From a virus, in the IMG/VR virus record IMGVR_UViG_3300025872_000200, positions 1-31,246 of that record: 31,246 nt of DNA, one strand, 5' to 3'. The notes below the pieces were generated by a model. It worked only from the letters and a program-made list of their open reading frames with translations, searched no databases and was not told the DNA's origin. Positions 8,983 to 17,408 of this stretch are shown one piece after another (position 1 is the stretch's first letter; each line of letters begins with the position of its first letter). The position numbers were made by a program, and so were the translations under genes.

Positions 8983-9662
8983 TGGATTTTCTAGCTTTCA
9001 AACCGGTTTGGGATCGCGGAATTGGAATCCTAAATACGGTTCGCGACGCCGCCACCAACACCATCCTCGCCATCCTTGGCGATGAGGAGGGCGACGTCAC
9101 CGAAAGCGTTGAAGCCGAGTGGGTGCAGCACATCGGATTTGCTTCACGGCCATCGAAACCCGAGCGCGATAAGGGCGGTCCGCAGGCTGTTATTTTGCGG
9201 GCGAGCGACCGCGATTGCGTGATTGGAAGCCGTGACGTGCGCTGTCACGGGCTCTACGCCAGCCTCGATTACGGCGAAACGTGCATGTATGCGCCGGGCG
9301 AAAACGGCAATTCGCAGGGGCGCGTTTTCTTGAAAAAAGACGGCTCAATTCATCTCTACACGCGCGCCGGTAACTCAGGCTCGGGCGATGGGATGACCGT
9401 CAGCCTCGACCCGAACGCGAACAGGCTTGTGGCCATCAACGGCAAAGGTTTCGGAATCATCGCCGACGAGGATGGTGTGACCATCACGGCAGGAAACGCA
9501 GCTCTGACTCTTCGTGCAAGCGGGGACATTGCGCTTGTCGGGTCGGGCACAACGCTTCTCGACGGTTCTGGCGTCATGATTGGCAACGCCGCCGTGTTGA
9601 CGGCCGTGCGTGGCCCAACGGGCGTTGCGGCGGCGCCGTCGGTCAAAGTCAAAATCGAATGA
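8982..9662 (+). CDS. Baseplate spike protein (gpV / Mu gp45-like)
   Basis: A 226-residue protein. I start it at ATG 8982, which overlaps the hub gene stop by one base, rather than at an upstream in-frame codon at 8892 that would lie deep in the hub gene. An OB-like N-terminal half ('ESVEAEWVQHIGFASRP', 'GETCMYAPGENGNSQGRVFLKKDGSIHLYT') is followed by a C-terminal beta-helix of short regular repeats ('GFGIIADEDGVTITAGNAALTLRASGDIALVGSGTTLLDG'-type, cut here). This is the membrane-puncturing spike at the tail tip in Mu and P2. Its last codon overlaps the following proline-rich gene by 4 bases, so that protein is probably made in step with the spike. Confidence 0.86.
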   Translation: MDFLAFKPVWDRGIGILNTVRDAATNTILAILGDEEGDVTESVEAEWVQHIGFASRPSKPERDKGGPQAVILRASDRDCVIGSRDVRCHGLYASLDYGETCMYAPGENGNSQGRVFLKKDGSIHLYTRAGNSGSGDGMTVSLDPNANRLVAINGKGFGIIADEDGVTITAGNAALTLRASGDIALVGSGTTLLDGSGVMIGNAAVLTAVRGPTGVAAAPSVKVKIE

Positions 9663-9994
9663 GTTGCGGATTCCCCACGATAGGCATTCCCGGACTACCG
9701 ACTTTGCCGAGCTTGCCTAGCTTGCCTTCCTTAGCTTTCGGCATACCCATCACGCTGCCTGCATTTGACCCAACGTTGTCCTTGCCAACGTTGCCGATGC
9801 CTGGCCTTCCGTTGTTGCCGTCGCTTCCGTCACTGCCATCTCTCTCGTTCGGAATACCCATCATGTTGCCGCAGTTCGACCCGGCGCTTTCGTTGCCGTC
9901 GATTGCGATGCCTGGCCTTCCGTTGTTGCCGTCACTGCCAACGCTTCCGTCACTTCCGTCGCTCACGCTCCCCGAACCAATCTGCCCCCTGTAA
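9659..9994 (+). CDS. Pro/Leu-rich tandem-repeat protein of the spike region
   Basis: A 111-residue protein of unknown function made almost only of Pro, Leu, Ser and small residues. It contains 2.7 copies of a 37-residue unit: PGLPxLPSLPSLPSL, then xFGIPIxLPxFDPxLSLP. Copies start at about residues 11, 48 and 85. A Cys near each end (C3 and C109) frames the repeats. Its ATG overlaps the spike stop (ATGA) and its own stop overlaps the next ATG by one base, so it is held within the baseplate operon and is very likely expressed. The Mu order has no gene between gp45 and gp46. It could be an extended polyproline-like spike tip, hub plug or linker (inference). Coding on this strand is supported by operon fit; the antisense frame is a shadow. 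Confidence 0.7.
   Translation: MSCGFPTIGIPGLPTLPSLPSLPSLAFGIPITLPAFDPTLSLPTLPMPGLPLLPSLPSLPSLSFGIPIMLPQFDPALSLPSIAMPGLPLLPSLPTLPSLPSLTLPEPICPL
9796..9933 (+). repeat. 111-base tandem repeat within Pro/Leu-rich gene
   Basis: A 27-base identical block starting GATGCCTGGCCTTCCG occurs at 9796-9822 and 9907-9933, 111 bases (37 codons) apart. Diverged copies extend to about 9690 on the left and 9990 on the right. The period is a whole number of codons. Confidence 0.85.
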
Positions 9995-10209
9995 TGGCCC
10001 TCAATCCGCAAACGTTAGCCTCCGCGCTCATTTCAGCGACGGGCGTGCAAGCAACGGACACGGCAGGCCGTGAAGCCATGGCTCGCATGGCTCAGGCGAT
10101 TCACAACTACCTTTTGCAAGCGACGGTCACGGTTGACGTCACAGGCACGGCGGCAACGGGCACCGGACCCGCTCCGGTCACCGGCACAGGGACGGGTGGA
10201 CTCACGTGA
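9994..10209 (+). CDS. Small baseplate-operon protein, unknown function
   Basis: A 71-residue protein with a helical first half ('ALNPQTLASALISATG', 'EAMARMAQAIHNYLLQATV') and a Thr/Gly/Pro-rich tail ('VTGTAATGTGPAPVTGTGTGGL'). It overlaps the previous stop by one base and the next GTG by 4 bases. I recall similar short proteins with an N-terminal helix and a 'GPAPVTGTG' tail in phage baseplate regions but know no assigned role. The placement between spike and gp46-like genes suggests a minor virion protein. Confidence 0.65.
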   Translation: MALNPQTLASALISATGVQATDTAGREAMARMAQAIHNYLLQATVTVDVTGTAATGTGPAPVTGTGTGGLT

Positions 10210-10661
10210 TTGGCGTCGGCAAGTCGCCCGTTGGCAAAGCGCCGGCGGGGCTTGGTGTTCCCGATGCGGCACCATCCAACGCAGGGACTTCGCTTGTGGA
10301 CGCGAACGGTGTTCAGCAATCGACACGCCTTGTCGACCCCGTGACGGGCCAATACGTGATTGACGAGCGCGGGCGCTACGTTGGAGTTTCGGCCGTTGCA
10401 CAACGCGTGCAACTGGCCCTTACGACGACGGTAGGAAGCGCAAGCGTCTACACGCTTGGCATCGACACGCCCGGCGGCGTTATCGGCAACAACTTCGTTT
10501 CCAGGCGTAAGGCCACCATCCTTCAAGCCCTCGCGGCGATGGTGAAGGAAAAGACCATCGAGGTCGTCGACATCACCGTCAACACGTCCGTGCGACCCAT
10601 CTTCACCCAAGTTCGTTGGCGTGACCTCACAACCGAAGTTGAACAGACAACCCAAATCTAA
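10206..10661 (+). CDS. Baseplate wedge protein (gpW / gp25-like, Mu gp46 position)
   Basis: A 151-residue protein starting at GTG 10206 (GTGA overlap with the previous stop). The segment 'RVQLALTTTVGSASVYTLGID' followed by 'AMVKEKTIEVVDITVNTS' and 'VRWRDLTTEVEQ' matches the gpW/gp25 pattern: an N-terminal region, a helix with an 'aL.T..Gs' core, and C-terminal strands. A Gly/Pro/Ala-rich N-terminal extension of about 40 residues is present. It sits directly before the J-like gene as in Mu and P2. The product connects the sheath to baseplate wedges. Confidence 0.75.
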   Translation: MIGVGKSPVGKAPAGLGVPDAAPSNAGTSLVDANGVQQSTRLVDPVTGQYVIDERGRYVGVSAVAQRVQLALTTTVGSASVYTLGIDTPGGVIGNNFVSRRKATILQALAAMVKEKTIEVVDITVNTSVRPIFTQVRWRDLTTEVEQTTQI

Positions 10662-12163
10662 TGGCTGACTTTACCGTCAAATCATCGTCGGATATTCGCG
10701 ACGATTTTCTTCGGACGTACCGCGCCGGCCTTGTCGGCATTGGAGTCAAAAGCCCTAACGTCAGCCAAGGAACCGACACGTACATTTTGGCGCAAGCCAT
10801 CGGCGACCAGATTGAGGTCGCGATGGCCAATGCCCAGGTCAAAGCCGACGAGGTCATGCCCGACACGGCGACGGGCGACGAGCTTGACGGGATTGCCAAC
10901 AACATCGGCATGCCTGAACGGCGCGGAGCGGTTGGTGGCGCTGGTAGCGTTATCCTGACCTCGACCGCAAAGACGACGGTGACGGTAGGCGCGGAGCTTG
11001 TCGACCAGGCTGGCTTTCGCTTTCGCGTGTTGACTGGCGGCGTCTACGCAAGCGGCGACACGATACCCATCGAGGCCCTCGACACGGGAGCTGCGACCAA
11101 TCACCCGGCGGGCGATGTTTTCCGTTGGGTGCAGCCTCCGCCGTTCAGCGACTCAAAGGCTACCGTTGCGACTGGTGGAATTACGGGCGGATCCGAAGCT
11201 GAGGATGACGAGACGCTTCGCCAACGCATTTTCGATTGGTTACGCAACCCTCCGGCTGCCGGCAATGCGGCGCACGTTGCGCTGCTCGCCGAGCAAGCGG
11301 ACGCTATTGTTCAAAAAGCATTCGTTTACCCTGGCGTCGCCGGCTCCGGCTCGCTTGCGGTGGCGGTCGTAGGCTACCCGAGCGACACAAGCAAAGGGCG
11401 AAAGGTCACCGACGCCGTTGTTGCCAACTCAGTCAAACCTTACATCGACGGGCTCTACCCCGAGGGCGTGTCCACGATTGTCACGTCGGTTGACGAGGTG
11501 CCTTTCGACGTGTCGATGGCCATCGCCATCCCTTCATCACCGAAGGCTAGGCCGCCGGGGCCTGGTGGCGGGTGGACGGATGGCGCGACGTGGCCGAAGA
11601 ACATCAACGGAGCGTCGGATTTCAAATCGTCCGTGTTGAACGTTACGACCAACGCGAGCGTTACCTATTACACCGTGCAAGCGCCAAGCATGCCCATCGC
11701 TGGCGTCACGCAGATTGCTTGGTTATCGCCGTACACTTGGCAGGTGTACACGGCCACCGTGATGACGGCGGAGGTTGTTGGTTACCTCCCAAACATCAGC
11801 ATCACCCTCGACAAGCCGCTTCCTGGCATCACCGTTGGTTGTTTGATTTCGCCGAACGCCACAAACATCGAAACCTATTTCGACGCCATCATTCAAGCCT
11901 TCGCGGCGCTTGGCCCTGGTGAAAAGTTGGCGTCGGATTCACCCCTTTACGGTCGCGGGTTCCGGCATCCACCGCCTGCGCAGTCGTGGCCGTACCGCGT
12001 GGATGCGGCGATGCTTCGCGCCGTCGTTGTGAGTAGCGACGAGGTGCAAGACGCGGCCTTTCTTTTTCGCACGCAAGCCACGGCGCCCGATGTGCCGGCG
12101 AGCCTTAGTGCAGCGCCAAAGATATACATTCCGCGCCACATCGCGCTTTATGAGGCCGTCTGA
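10661..12163 (+). CDS. Baseplate J-like protein (Mu gp47-like)
   Basis: A 500-residue wedge protein. The N-terminus has the J pattern 'DIRDDFLRTYRAGLVGIG' and 'GSDTYILAQAIGDQIEVA'-like helices (here 'QGTDTYILAQAIGDQIEVA'), then 'TGDELDGIANNIGMPERRGA', 'AGSVILTSTAKTTVTVGAEL' and 'GGSEAEDDETLRQRIFDWL', all standard marks of the baseplate J family. The region 'GNAAHVALLAEQADAIVQKAFVYPGVAGSGSL' (shortened) also fits. An insert at about residues 290-400 contains 'PPGPGGGWTDGATWP', longer than in Mu. It overlaps both neighbours by one base. Confidence 0.9.
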   Translation: MADFTVKSSSDIRDDFLRTYRAGLVGIGVKSPNVSQGTDTYILAQAIGDQIEVAMANAQVKADEVMPDTATGDELDGIANNIGMPERRGAVGGAGSVILTSTAKTTVTVGAELVDQAGFRFRVLTGGVYASGDTIPIEALDTGAATNHPAGDVFRWVQPPPFSDSKATVATGGITGGSEAEDDETLRQRIFDWLRNPPAAGNAAHVALLAEQADAIVQKAFVYPGVAGSGSLAVAVVGYPSDTSKGRKVTDAVVANSVKPYIDGLYPEGVSTIVTSVDEVPFDVSMAIAIPSSPKARPPGPGGGWTDGATWPKNINGASDFKSSVLNVTTNASVTYYTVQAPSMPIAGVTQIAWLSPYTWQVYTATVMTAEVVGYLPNISITLDKPLPGITVGCLISPNATNIETYFDAIIQAFAALGPGEKLASDSPLYGRGFRHPPPAQSWPYRVDAAMLRAVVVSSDEVQDAAFLFRTQATAPDVPASLSAAPKIYIPRHIALYEAV

Positions 12164-12636
12164 TGCCGTTGCCTGATGCATCCAACATAACCAACTACGG
12201 GGCACCCAAGCGCAATTACGAGATTGCCCCCGTCGACCCCGAAACGGACCTCGACGCCAACGAGTTCAACCGTTTGGCGTGCGATGTGGCCATGGGTTCG
12301 CGCATGGTCGACCGCGTTGAGGTGGTGTTCACGGCGGGCGCTACGCCGTTGGTCACGAGCTTTGAAGCGGTTTGGAAAAAGACAACGACGACGGTGCCGA
12401 GCATCGTAAAGACGGCCACGGGCACGTTTACCATCACCGTGCCGCTATCGGTGCAAGACGAGCTGCAAGGCTCGCACACGGTCAACTTGAAGTCAGCGCT
12501 AGGCACCGCCACGGGTTCGCAAGCTAGGCACGTCCAGGCGGCGGCGACGGGAAACGTGATTGCCGTCTATGTGTTTGACATGGCGGGGGCCGCCGTCGAC
12601 GCAACGGGCGAGACCTTCGTGGTGCGGGCGCGCTAA
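12163..12636 (+). CDS. Unknown baseplate-operon protein between J-like and gp48-like genes
   Basis: A 157-residue protein with no family I can name. Residues 1-50 are polar with 'DPETDLDANEFNRLACDVAMGSR'. Residues 50-157 form alternating strands ('RVEVVFTAGATPLVTSFEA', 'GTFTITVPLSVQDEL', 'NVIAVYVFDMAGAAVD', 'ETFVVRA'), suggesting a beta-sandwich. The final strand pattern is similar in style to virion beta domains. It overlaps J-like and gp48-like genes by one base on each side, so it is likely a virion or assembly protein. It has no equivalent at this place in Mu. Confidence 0.65.
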   Translation: MPLPDASNITNYGAPKRNYEIAPVDPETDLDANEFNRLACDVAMGSRMVDRVEVVFTAGATPLVTSFEAVWKKTTTTVPSIVKTATGTFTITVPLSVQDELQGSHTVNLKSALGTATGSQARHVQAAATGNVIAVYVFDMAGAAVDATGETFVVRAR

Positions 12637-13559
12637 TGCCAACCTTTGGCGGTTACGCACCGTTCCCGGCAAAGCTCGGAGGCTCTGGGCCGTCAATCGT
12701 CAAAGGGCTTACGCAGGCCGTTGGCCAGTCGCGGGGAACGGCTTTTGTTGCGGCGGAAGGCACAAACGTGTGGGTCGAAAACCACGCTATCGCCCGCGCT
12801 ATCGCAAGCGTGTGGCACACCAACGCGCAGCTTTCAAAAAGCTACGACCTACGCTCGACGCCACTCCTTGCAAGGTGGGAAGCCATTTTTGGCATCGTCC
12901 CGCAACCGAACGCAACGCTTGGCGAGCGTCACAAGCGACTTGTTGAACGCCGGCGGCTGACGTGTTTCGTGCCCACGAGGCAAGCCATCATCGACAAGCT
13001 AACGCCGCTCCTGTCGCCGATTCCGTTCGTCATCGAAACGCAGGAATGGAATGACCCATTCGTCGCGCGTAACGACCCCGGCACGTGGCGGGTTGATTGC
13101 GACGTTATTGGCGCTCCCATTCCCACTGTCGCGGGGCTTGTGATGCAAGACGTTGTGCTTGATATGGTGGTCACGCAAGCCGGTGACCGCTCGCAAGCCG
13201 AGTTGACCGTAACGTGGACCGTCGGCGATCAAATAGAGCGGCAGGTTTTCAAAACCAAAGACGTCGTCACCATTGGGCAAACCGGCCTCACACTTACGTG
13301 TCCAGTTGGCAGTTATGCACTCAATACCCATTACTCGTGCAAGGCGCTTGTCGACGGCTGGACGTCGTCGGTCGCCCACGTGCAAGTCGTCACAACGCCG
13401 CCGGATTGGATGAAAGCCGCAGAATACTCGGACATCACATCGAGCGTTTACGGCTTTCTCGATTCCGTTTTGCCTGCGTGGGTGACGTTTGAAGTCGTAC
13501 GCGGCGACATATTCCGACTTGATGTGTCTCAAAACCTTGACCGCTTGAAGTTGGCATAA
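12636..13559 (+). CDS. Mu gp48-like (DUF2313 / tail protein I type) baseplate protein
   Basis: A 307-residue protein. Residues about 45-125 contain 'AIARAIASVWHTNAQLSKSYDLRSTP', 'LLARWEAIFGI' and 'LGERHKRLVERRR', the pattern of the DUF2313/YmfQ family: helix, 'P.....l..We..lGl', then an 'R...v......g' helix. The C-terminal half is beta-rich ('LVMQDVVLDMVVTQAGDR', 'QVVTTPPDWMK') and longer than in Mu gp48. Position after J-like and before the fibre genes agrees with that role, which links the baseplate wedge to the tail fibres. The family call is by pattern and order, not by a search. Confidence 0.65.
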   Translation: MPTFGGYAPFPAKLGGSGPSIVKGLTQAVGQSRGTAFVAAEGTNVWVENHAIARAIASVWHTNAQLSKSYDLRSTPLLARWEAIFGIVPQPNATLGERHKRLVERRRLTCFVPTRQAIIDKLTPLLSPIPFVIETQEWNDPFVARNDPGTWRVDCDVIGAPIPTVAGLVMQDVVLDMVVTQAGDRSQAELTVTWTVGDQIERQVFKTKDVVTIGQTGLTLTCPVGSYALNTHYSCKALVDGWTSSVAHVQVVTTPPDWMKAAEYSDITSSVYGFLDSVLPAWVTFEVVRGDIFRLDVSQNLDRLKLA

Positions 13560-13560
13560 G

Positions 13561-14886
13561 ATGACCATCAACCGAACCAAGCAAGCGGGCTGGAATCAGC
13601 TCGACACGTTCACACACGACGAAGCCAACGCCATCGATACGGCGCTCACCAAGGCGCTCGATAAAACGCCTGCTGGCGACACGCTTAGCGGTCGCATCGT
13701 GCTTGCGGGCGGCGGCAGGTTTGCGCAGTCAGTCTTTGCGATGCCAAATGCTGACACGACGCTCACGGTCGGAAATGGCAACACCATCGTCGAGATAGGG
13801 ACGGCGGTAACGGTAAACCGAACGCTCACACTTTCCACATCGAACGTCGTGACGGGCGAGGTTGTGTCCGTATTTGCCGACCCTGAATTTGTTTGGACGG
13901 TGACGGTTACAGCATCGGGCGCGACGTACGAGATTGGCAACGGCCAAAGGGCCGATGGTCCGTGGGCGTCGTTCATCTTTGCAGCGGGCGCGTGGCGGCT
14001 TTACCAGTCGGCGCAAGGCTCGCGATTGCGCAAAGAGGAGATTCTCAACAATCAAACGTTTGTCGTTCCGAGAGGCGTCACGCAGCTACTTTTGTACGGT
14101 TATGGTGGCGGTGGCGGTGGTGGAAACGGTGGTGACGGAAACACCGGTTCCGGTACGGTCGGTCAGCGCGCCGTAGGTGGTGGAGGTAGCGGCGGTGGCG
14201 GATCGCTTGCTCGTTGGCAAAGCGTGTCTGTCACAGCGATGCAAAGCTATGATGTGACGATTGGGCAGAGCGCCCCCGCAAGCAACGGCGGCGACACATT
14301 GCTCAAACAGGGAACAACTGTCCTAGCTTCCTTCAAGGGTGGCCGTGGTGGAGCGTCCGGGCGCACGGCGCTGCAAGTGCAGCAGGACAGGGCACAGGGT
14401 ACGCCGAGCCCGGTTCCGACCCCTGGCGTTCCTTACGAGTTTTGGAATAGTTATCAGTCGTCAACCCTTTCAATCGCCAATCGAGACGCGTCATTTTTTA
14501 GCGTACCTTCTGCCGGTGGCACGGGAGGCGTGTACACCGAACTGGTGACCACTACGCCGTATGAGGTGCACGCTCGATACGGTGTTGACTCTCCCGATGG
14601 TCGCTACACCGCTGGCCTTCCTGGTAAGCGATGGATTGACGGTGTTGCGTCCGGCAACTCGGGCGCTGCTGGCGGCGGCGGCGGCGCTGGCCCTGGTGGC
14701 AACGGAGGCAACGGAGGCGATTCGCTTGCTGGCGACCTTTTTGGCTCGTGGCCCTCGTCCTACGGCCAACACGGCTCCACCAATAGCGGAGCCGGTGGCG
14801 GGGGAACTTCTGGCGCGTGCAACACCTTGGCGGCTTTTGGCGGCTACGGCGGCAGCGGCAAACTTACCATTTACTACGTGAAATAA
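13561..14886 (+). CDS. Glycine-rich tail fibre / adhesin
   Basis: A 441-residue protein. Residues 1-35 ('INRTKQAGWNQLDTFTHDEAN') look like a baseplate-attaching segment. Residues 40-150 are beta-rich with 'TLTVGNGNTIVEIGTAVTVNRTLTLS'-type strands. From about residue 160 comes a domain of glycine-rich loops ('YGGGGGGGNGGDGNTGSG', 'GGGGSGGGGSL', 'GGGGGAGPGGNGGNGGDS', 'GAGGGGTSG') between short strands, ending 'FGGYGGSGKLTIYYVK'. This resembles the polyglycine-sandwich receptor-binding domains of phage adhesins (T4-like gp38, glycine-rich domain proteins). It probably recognises a host surface receptor. Its stop (14884-14886) abuts the next ATG. Confidence 0.72.
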   Translation: MTINRTKQAGWNQLDTFTHDEANAIDTALTKALDKTPAGDTLSGRIVLAGGGRFAQSVFAMPNADTTLTVGNGNTIVEIGTAVTVNRTLTLSTSNVVTGEVVSVFADPEFVWTVTVTASGATYEIGNGQRADGPWASFIFAAGAWRLYQSAQGSRLRKEEILNNQTFVVPRGVTQLLLYGYGGGGGGGNGGDGNTGSGTVGQRAVGGGGSGGGGSLARWQSVSVTAMQSYDVTIGQSAPASNGGDTLLKQGTTVLASFKGGRGGASGRTALQVQQDRAQGTPSPVPTPGVPYEFWNSYQSSTLSIANRDASFFSVPSAGGTGGVYTELVTTTPYEVHARYGVDSPDGRYTAGLPGKRWIDGVASGNSGAAGGGGGAGPGGNGGNGGDSLAGDLFGSWPSSYGQHGSTNSGAGGGGTSGACNTLAAFGGYGGSGKLTIYYVK

Positions 14887-16404
14887 ATGCCATCACCAGC
14901 ATGCACAGTGCGCAGCGGAAACGGCGCACCTCAAACTACGCCGCCGGTCGCGCAGGTAGCCGTTTCGGCCGAAGTAACCATCGCGCTCGCCGACCCAACC
15001 GGCGTCGACGTTTGGTCCATCGCCTGCATCTCGGGTGACGAGACCGCAAACGTCGCCAACATCAACGCCGACCTTGTCGTCAACGCGGCGGCAAAGACGG
15101 CGACGTTCACGGCGCCTTTGGCGGGCAAGTCGCTAATTTTTGAAAGCGTGGTCAACCGTGGCGTCGACCGCTTTGGAAGGCCCGATCCGTCGCTTCGTTC
15201 GACGTTCAAAGTGGCCGTTCCAACGGGCGACGGTTACGTGGTTCTCGCCACGAACGAGACCTACGAGCACAACGCAGAGCACGGCTGGACGGGCGTCCTC
15301 AACCAAATCATCCGAGGAGGCGCGGGTAGCGGTGGCGGTGGCGCTTCGTTGCCTGCTTACGCCGAGGTTACTGGCGCGGCCCTTGTCGAAGGAGATGGCG
15401 GCGGCACATCGGGCGGTGTTCAGTTTCGCTCGCTTGCCCCTGGCGACATCAAGCAGACAGGCAACAACACCGTGCTTGGAACCGACGGGACCGGCAAAGC
15501 GGTTGCTCGCAAAGTCACCAAGGACGACATCAGTACGACCGGCGAGACGGCGACAAACAAAGCGCTTGTCACCAACGGGTCGGGTGGCGCGGCATTTCGT
15601 CAGCTTACGGCAAATGACATCAGTGGCCTTTCGATGGCCAGCGTCGCCACGCCCATCAACGTACGCGGTGCCGTCATCGTCGAAGACCCTGCGGGAACGT
15701 TTACGGTTCGAAAGCTACGGTCAAGCGACCTCGCTCCCGATTTCGGGATTGCCACGTTCACCTCAAATCTCACCGCTACGGTCGCGCGAGGTACGGCCTT
15801 CACCGGCACCACGTTCGCAGCAACGTACAGCAACGGTGCTCCCGAGACCGCAACCATCACCAAGACGGACACGGGCTCGACGAACGGCAGCGACACGGAC
15901 CTCACGGTCTCCTTCGCCACCCCATTCGCCTCGGCATCCACGACGGGCACGCTGAAGAGGCTCGGGACCGATAGCGGCAGCGATCCCGTTGTCACGTTCA
16001 CGCTATCGGCGACCGATACCGATACCGGCGTGACGGCAACAAGAACGTTGACTGTAACGTTCACAAGTCACGTGTATTCGGGCACGTCGACCGCTTCATC
16101 CGTTGTCGGAACGGACGTGTACAACAACAACGCCTTACAGTCAGGATTTAGCGAGGCGCTTTCTGCGACGAAAACGCAAACGCAAACCATTACGGCGTCG
16201 AGTCAATACGTGTACTTCATTTGGCCAAACGCTTCGCCGTACACGAGTGCAGCACCAACGTTTATCGATCTAAACACTACATTTGCATTCGATACAACGG
16301 CGGGAGCAACCGTGAGCATTACACGCAACGGTGTGACGCGCACGTATGCCGTTTGGCGAAGCGTTGAAAAGCTCAGTGGCACCTTCAAGGTTCAGGTTAC
16401 CTAA
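14887..16404 (+). CDS. Tail fibre protein with Ig-like domain
   Basis: A 505-residue protein. Residues 1-140 form a beta domain starting 'MPSPACTVRSGNGAP' and containing 'WSIACISGDETANVANINAD', suggestive of an Ig-like fold for baseplate proteins. A Gly-rich hinge is at about residue 145-155. Residues 165-280 contain repeated shaft-like motifs ('LGTDGTGKAVARKVTKDDIS', 'LVTNGSGGAAFRQLTANDIS'), then an Ig-like part ('FTSNLTATVARGTAFTG', 'VTFTLSATDTDTGVTATRT'). The C-terminal 110 residues are a separate beta domain with 'YVYFIWPNASPYTSAAP'. The protein is very poor in charged residues, as expected for a surface fibre. It overlaps the next gene by one base. Confidence 0.68.
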   Translation: MPSPACTVRSGNGAPQTTPPVAQVAVSAEVTIALADPTGVDVWSIACISGDETANVANINADLVVNAAAKTATFTAPLAGKSLIFESVVNRGVDRFGRPDPSLRSTFKVAVPTGDGYVVLATNETYEHNAEHGWTGVLNQIIRGGAGSGGGGASLPAYAEVTGAALVEGDGGGTSGGVQFRSLAPGDIKQTGNNTVLGTDGTGKAVARKVTKDDISTTGETATNKALVTNGSGGAAFRQLTANDISGLSMASVATPINVRGAVIVEDPAGTFTVRKLRSSDLAPDFGIATFTSNLTATVARGTAFTGTTFAATYSNGAPETATITKTDTGSTNGSDTDLTVSFATPFASASTTGTLKRLGTDSGSDPVVTFTLSATDTDTGVTATRTLTVTFTSHVYSGTSTASSVVGTDVYNNNALQSGFSEALSATKTQTQTITASSQYVYFIWPNASPYTSAAPTFIDLNTTFAFDTTAGATVSITRNGVTRTYAVWRSVEKLSGTFKVQVT

Positions 16405-17408
16405 TGGCCAACAAGGGTCTGACGTTTACGCCAATCGCAGCGGGCGAGTTTCCCGACGGTTACGCCAACCGTTTGCAAGGCGGAATCCACGTTGTAGCCG
16501 ACATAACGGCTCGCGACGCCATCGCAAGCTACAGGTTGCTGCAAGGCATGCTTGTGCATGTGCTCTCAGACGGGTGCGTGTATCGGCTTACGGCGGTTTC
16601 CCCGTTGACATGGCAAAAGGTCGTCGTGGCGACGACTGGAACTGGCGACAACGGCAAGGTGCTGACCGTCGCAAGCGGGGAGCCATCGTGGCAAACCCTC
16701 AACGCGTTGCCGTCGGGTGGTGCGTCTGGCAAGTTCCTCGGGTACGGCTCCTCAGCAGAGTGGAAAGACGGCTACCTGCCAAGCTACGCGCTGCCAGCCA
16801 TCGCGAGTGGCGACGCGCGAAAGCTATTTATGGTCGACAGCACCGGAGCGGCTGCGCTTACTCCGCAAGGTGCAGACGGCACGTTTCTTTACGTCAAGAA
16901 TGAGAGCGGAACCCTATCTGTCGCTTGGCGCCCTATCTCAGAGGTTCCATCGTCGGTCGCAGCGGACGAAGGCAAAGTGCTACGCGTCAACGCGTCTGGC
17001 ACGCCAGCGTTTGCGTATCCGCTTTCGAAGCGAATGAACATCCTTGGAAGCACCGCAACGAACGACACAGCGACCTATGCGGTGGTTGGGTCCATAGCGT
17101 TCGATAGGACACTTCTCGACGTACGCGGCGCGCAAAACATATCCCTTCGCTACTTGCTCGAAACAAGCAACGCGAGCAATGCTGCGAAGGTTCGCCTTTT
17201 CAATAAGACGGCAAGCACCATCGTTGGCACCGAGCAAACAACTACGTCGACCAGCGCCACATCGCCCACGACGTACGGCGTTCACGCAACGCTGAACGCC
17301 CTAGCGTCGGAGACCGTGCTTGAAGTTCAGATTTGCCTGACGACCGACGCCAGCGCGGACGGGTCGGCGGTTGCCACGCTCAAGGCGGCGTGGATTGAAG
17401 CGGTATGA
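16404..17408 (+). CDS. Tail fibre / shaft-repeat protein
   Basis: A 334-residue protein. From about residue 70 to 215 it contains five loose repeats of about 30-35 residues following the pattern G-x-G-K-x-L-x-V-x2-S-G-x-P-x-W ('GDNGKVLTVASGEPSWQTL', 'GASGKFLGYGSSAEWKD', 'DARKLFMVDSTGAAALT', 'GADGTFLYVKNESGTLS', 'DEGKVLRVNASGTPAFA'), a layout of trimeric fibre shafts. A C-terminal beta domain ('VRLFNKTASTIVGTEQTTT') would be the tip. It sits in a run of fibre genes and overlaps the next by 4 bases (ATGA). No named family is recognised. Confidence 0.62.
   Translation: MANKGLTFTPIAAGEFPDGYANRLQGGIHVVADITARDAIASYRLLQGMLVHVLSDGCVYRLTAVSPLTWQKVVVATTGTGDNGKVLTVASGEPSWQTLNALPSGGASGKFLGYGSSAEWKDGYLPSYALPAIASGDARKLFMVDSTGAAALTPQGADGTFLYVKNESGTLSVAWRPISEVPSSVAADEGKVLRVNASGTPAFAYPLSKRMNILGSTATNDTATYAVVGSIAFDRTLLDVRGAQNISLRYLLETSNASNAAKVRLFNKTASTIVGTEQTTTSTSATSPTTYGVHATLNALASETVLEVQICLTTDASADGSAVATLKAAWIEAV

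Noticed and set aside
9649-10011. Minus-strand Gly/Asp/Ser-rich repeat frame opposite the Pro/Leu-rich gene
   Set aside because: The plus-strand frame has exact start-stop overlaps with both neighbours and the operon is on the plus strand; the antisense frame is the complement of its repeats.
14095-14880. GGC/GGT-rich runs as a non-coding repeat or G-quadruplex region
   Set aside because: The runs keep codon phase and encode the polyglycine loops of a fibre protein.
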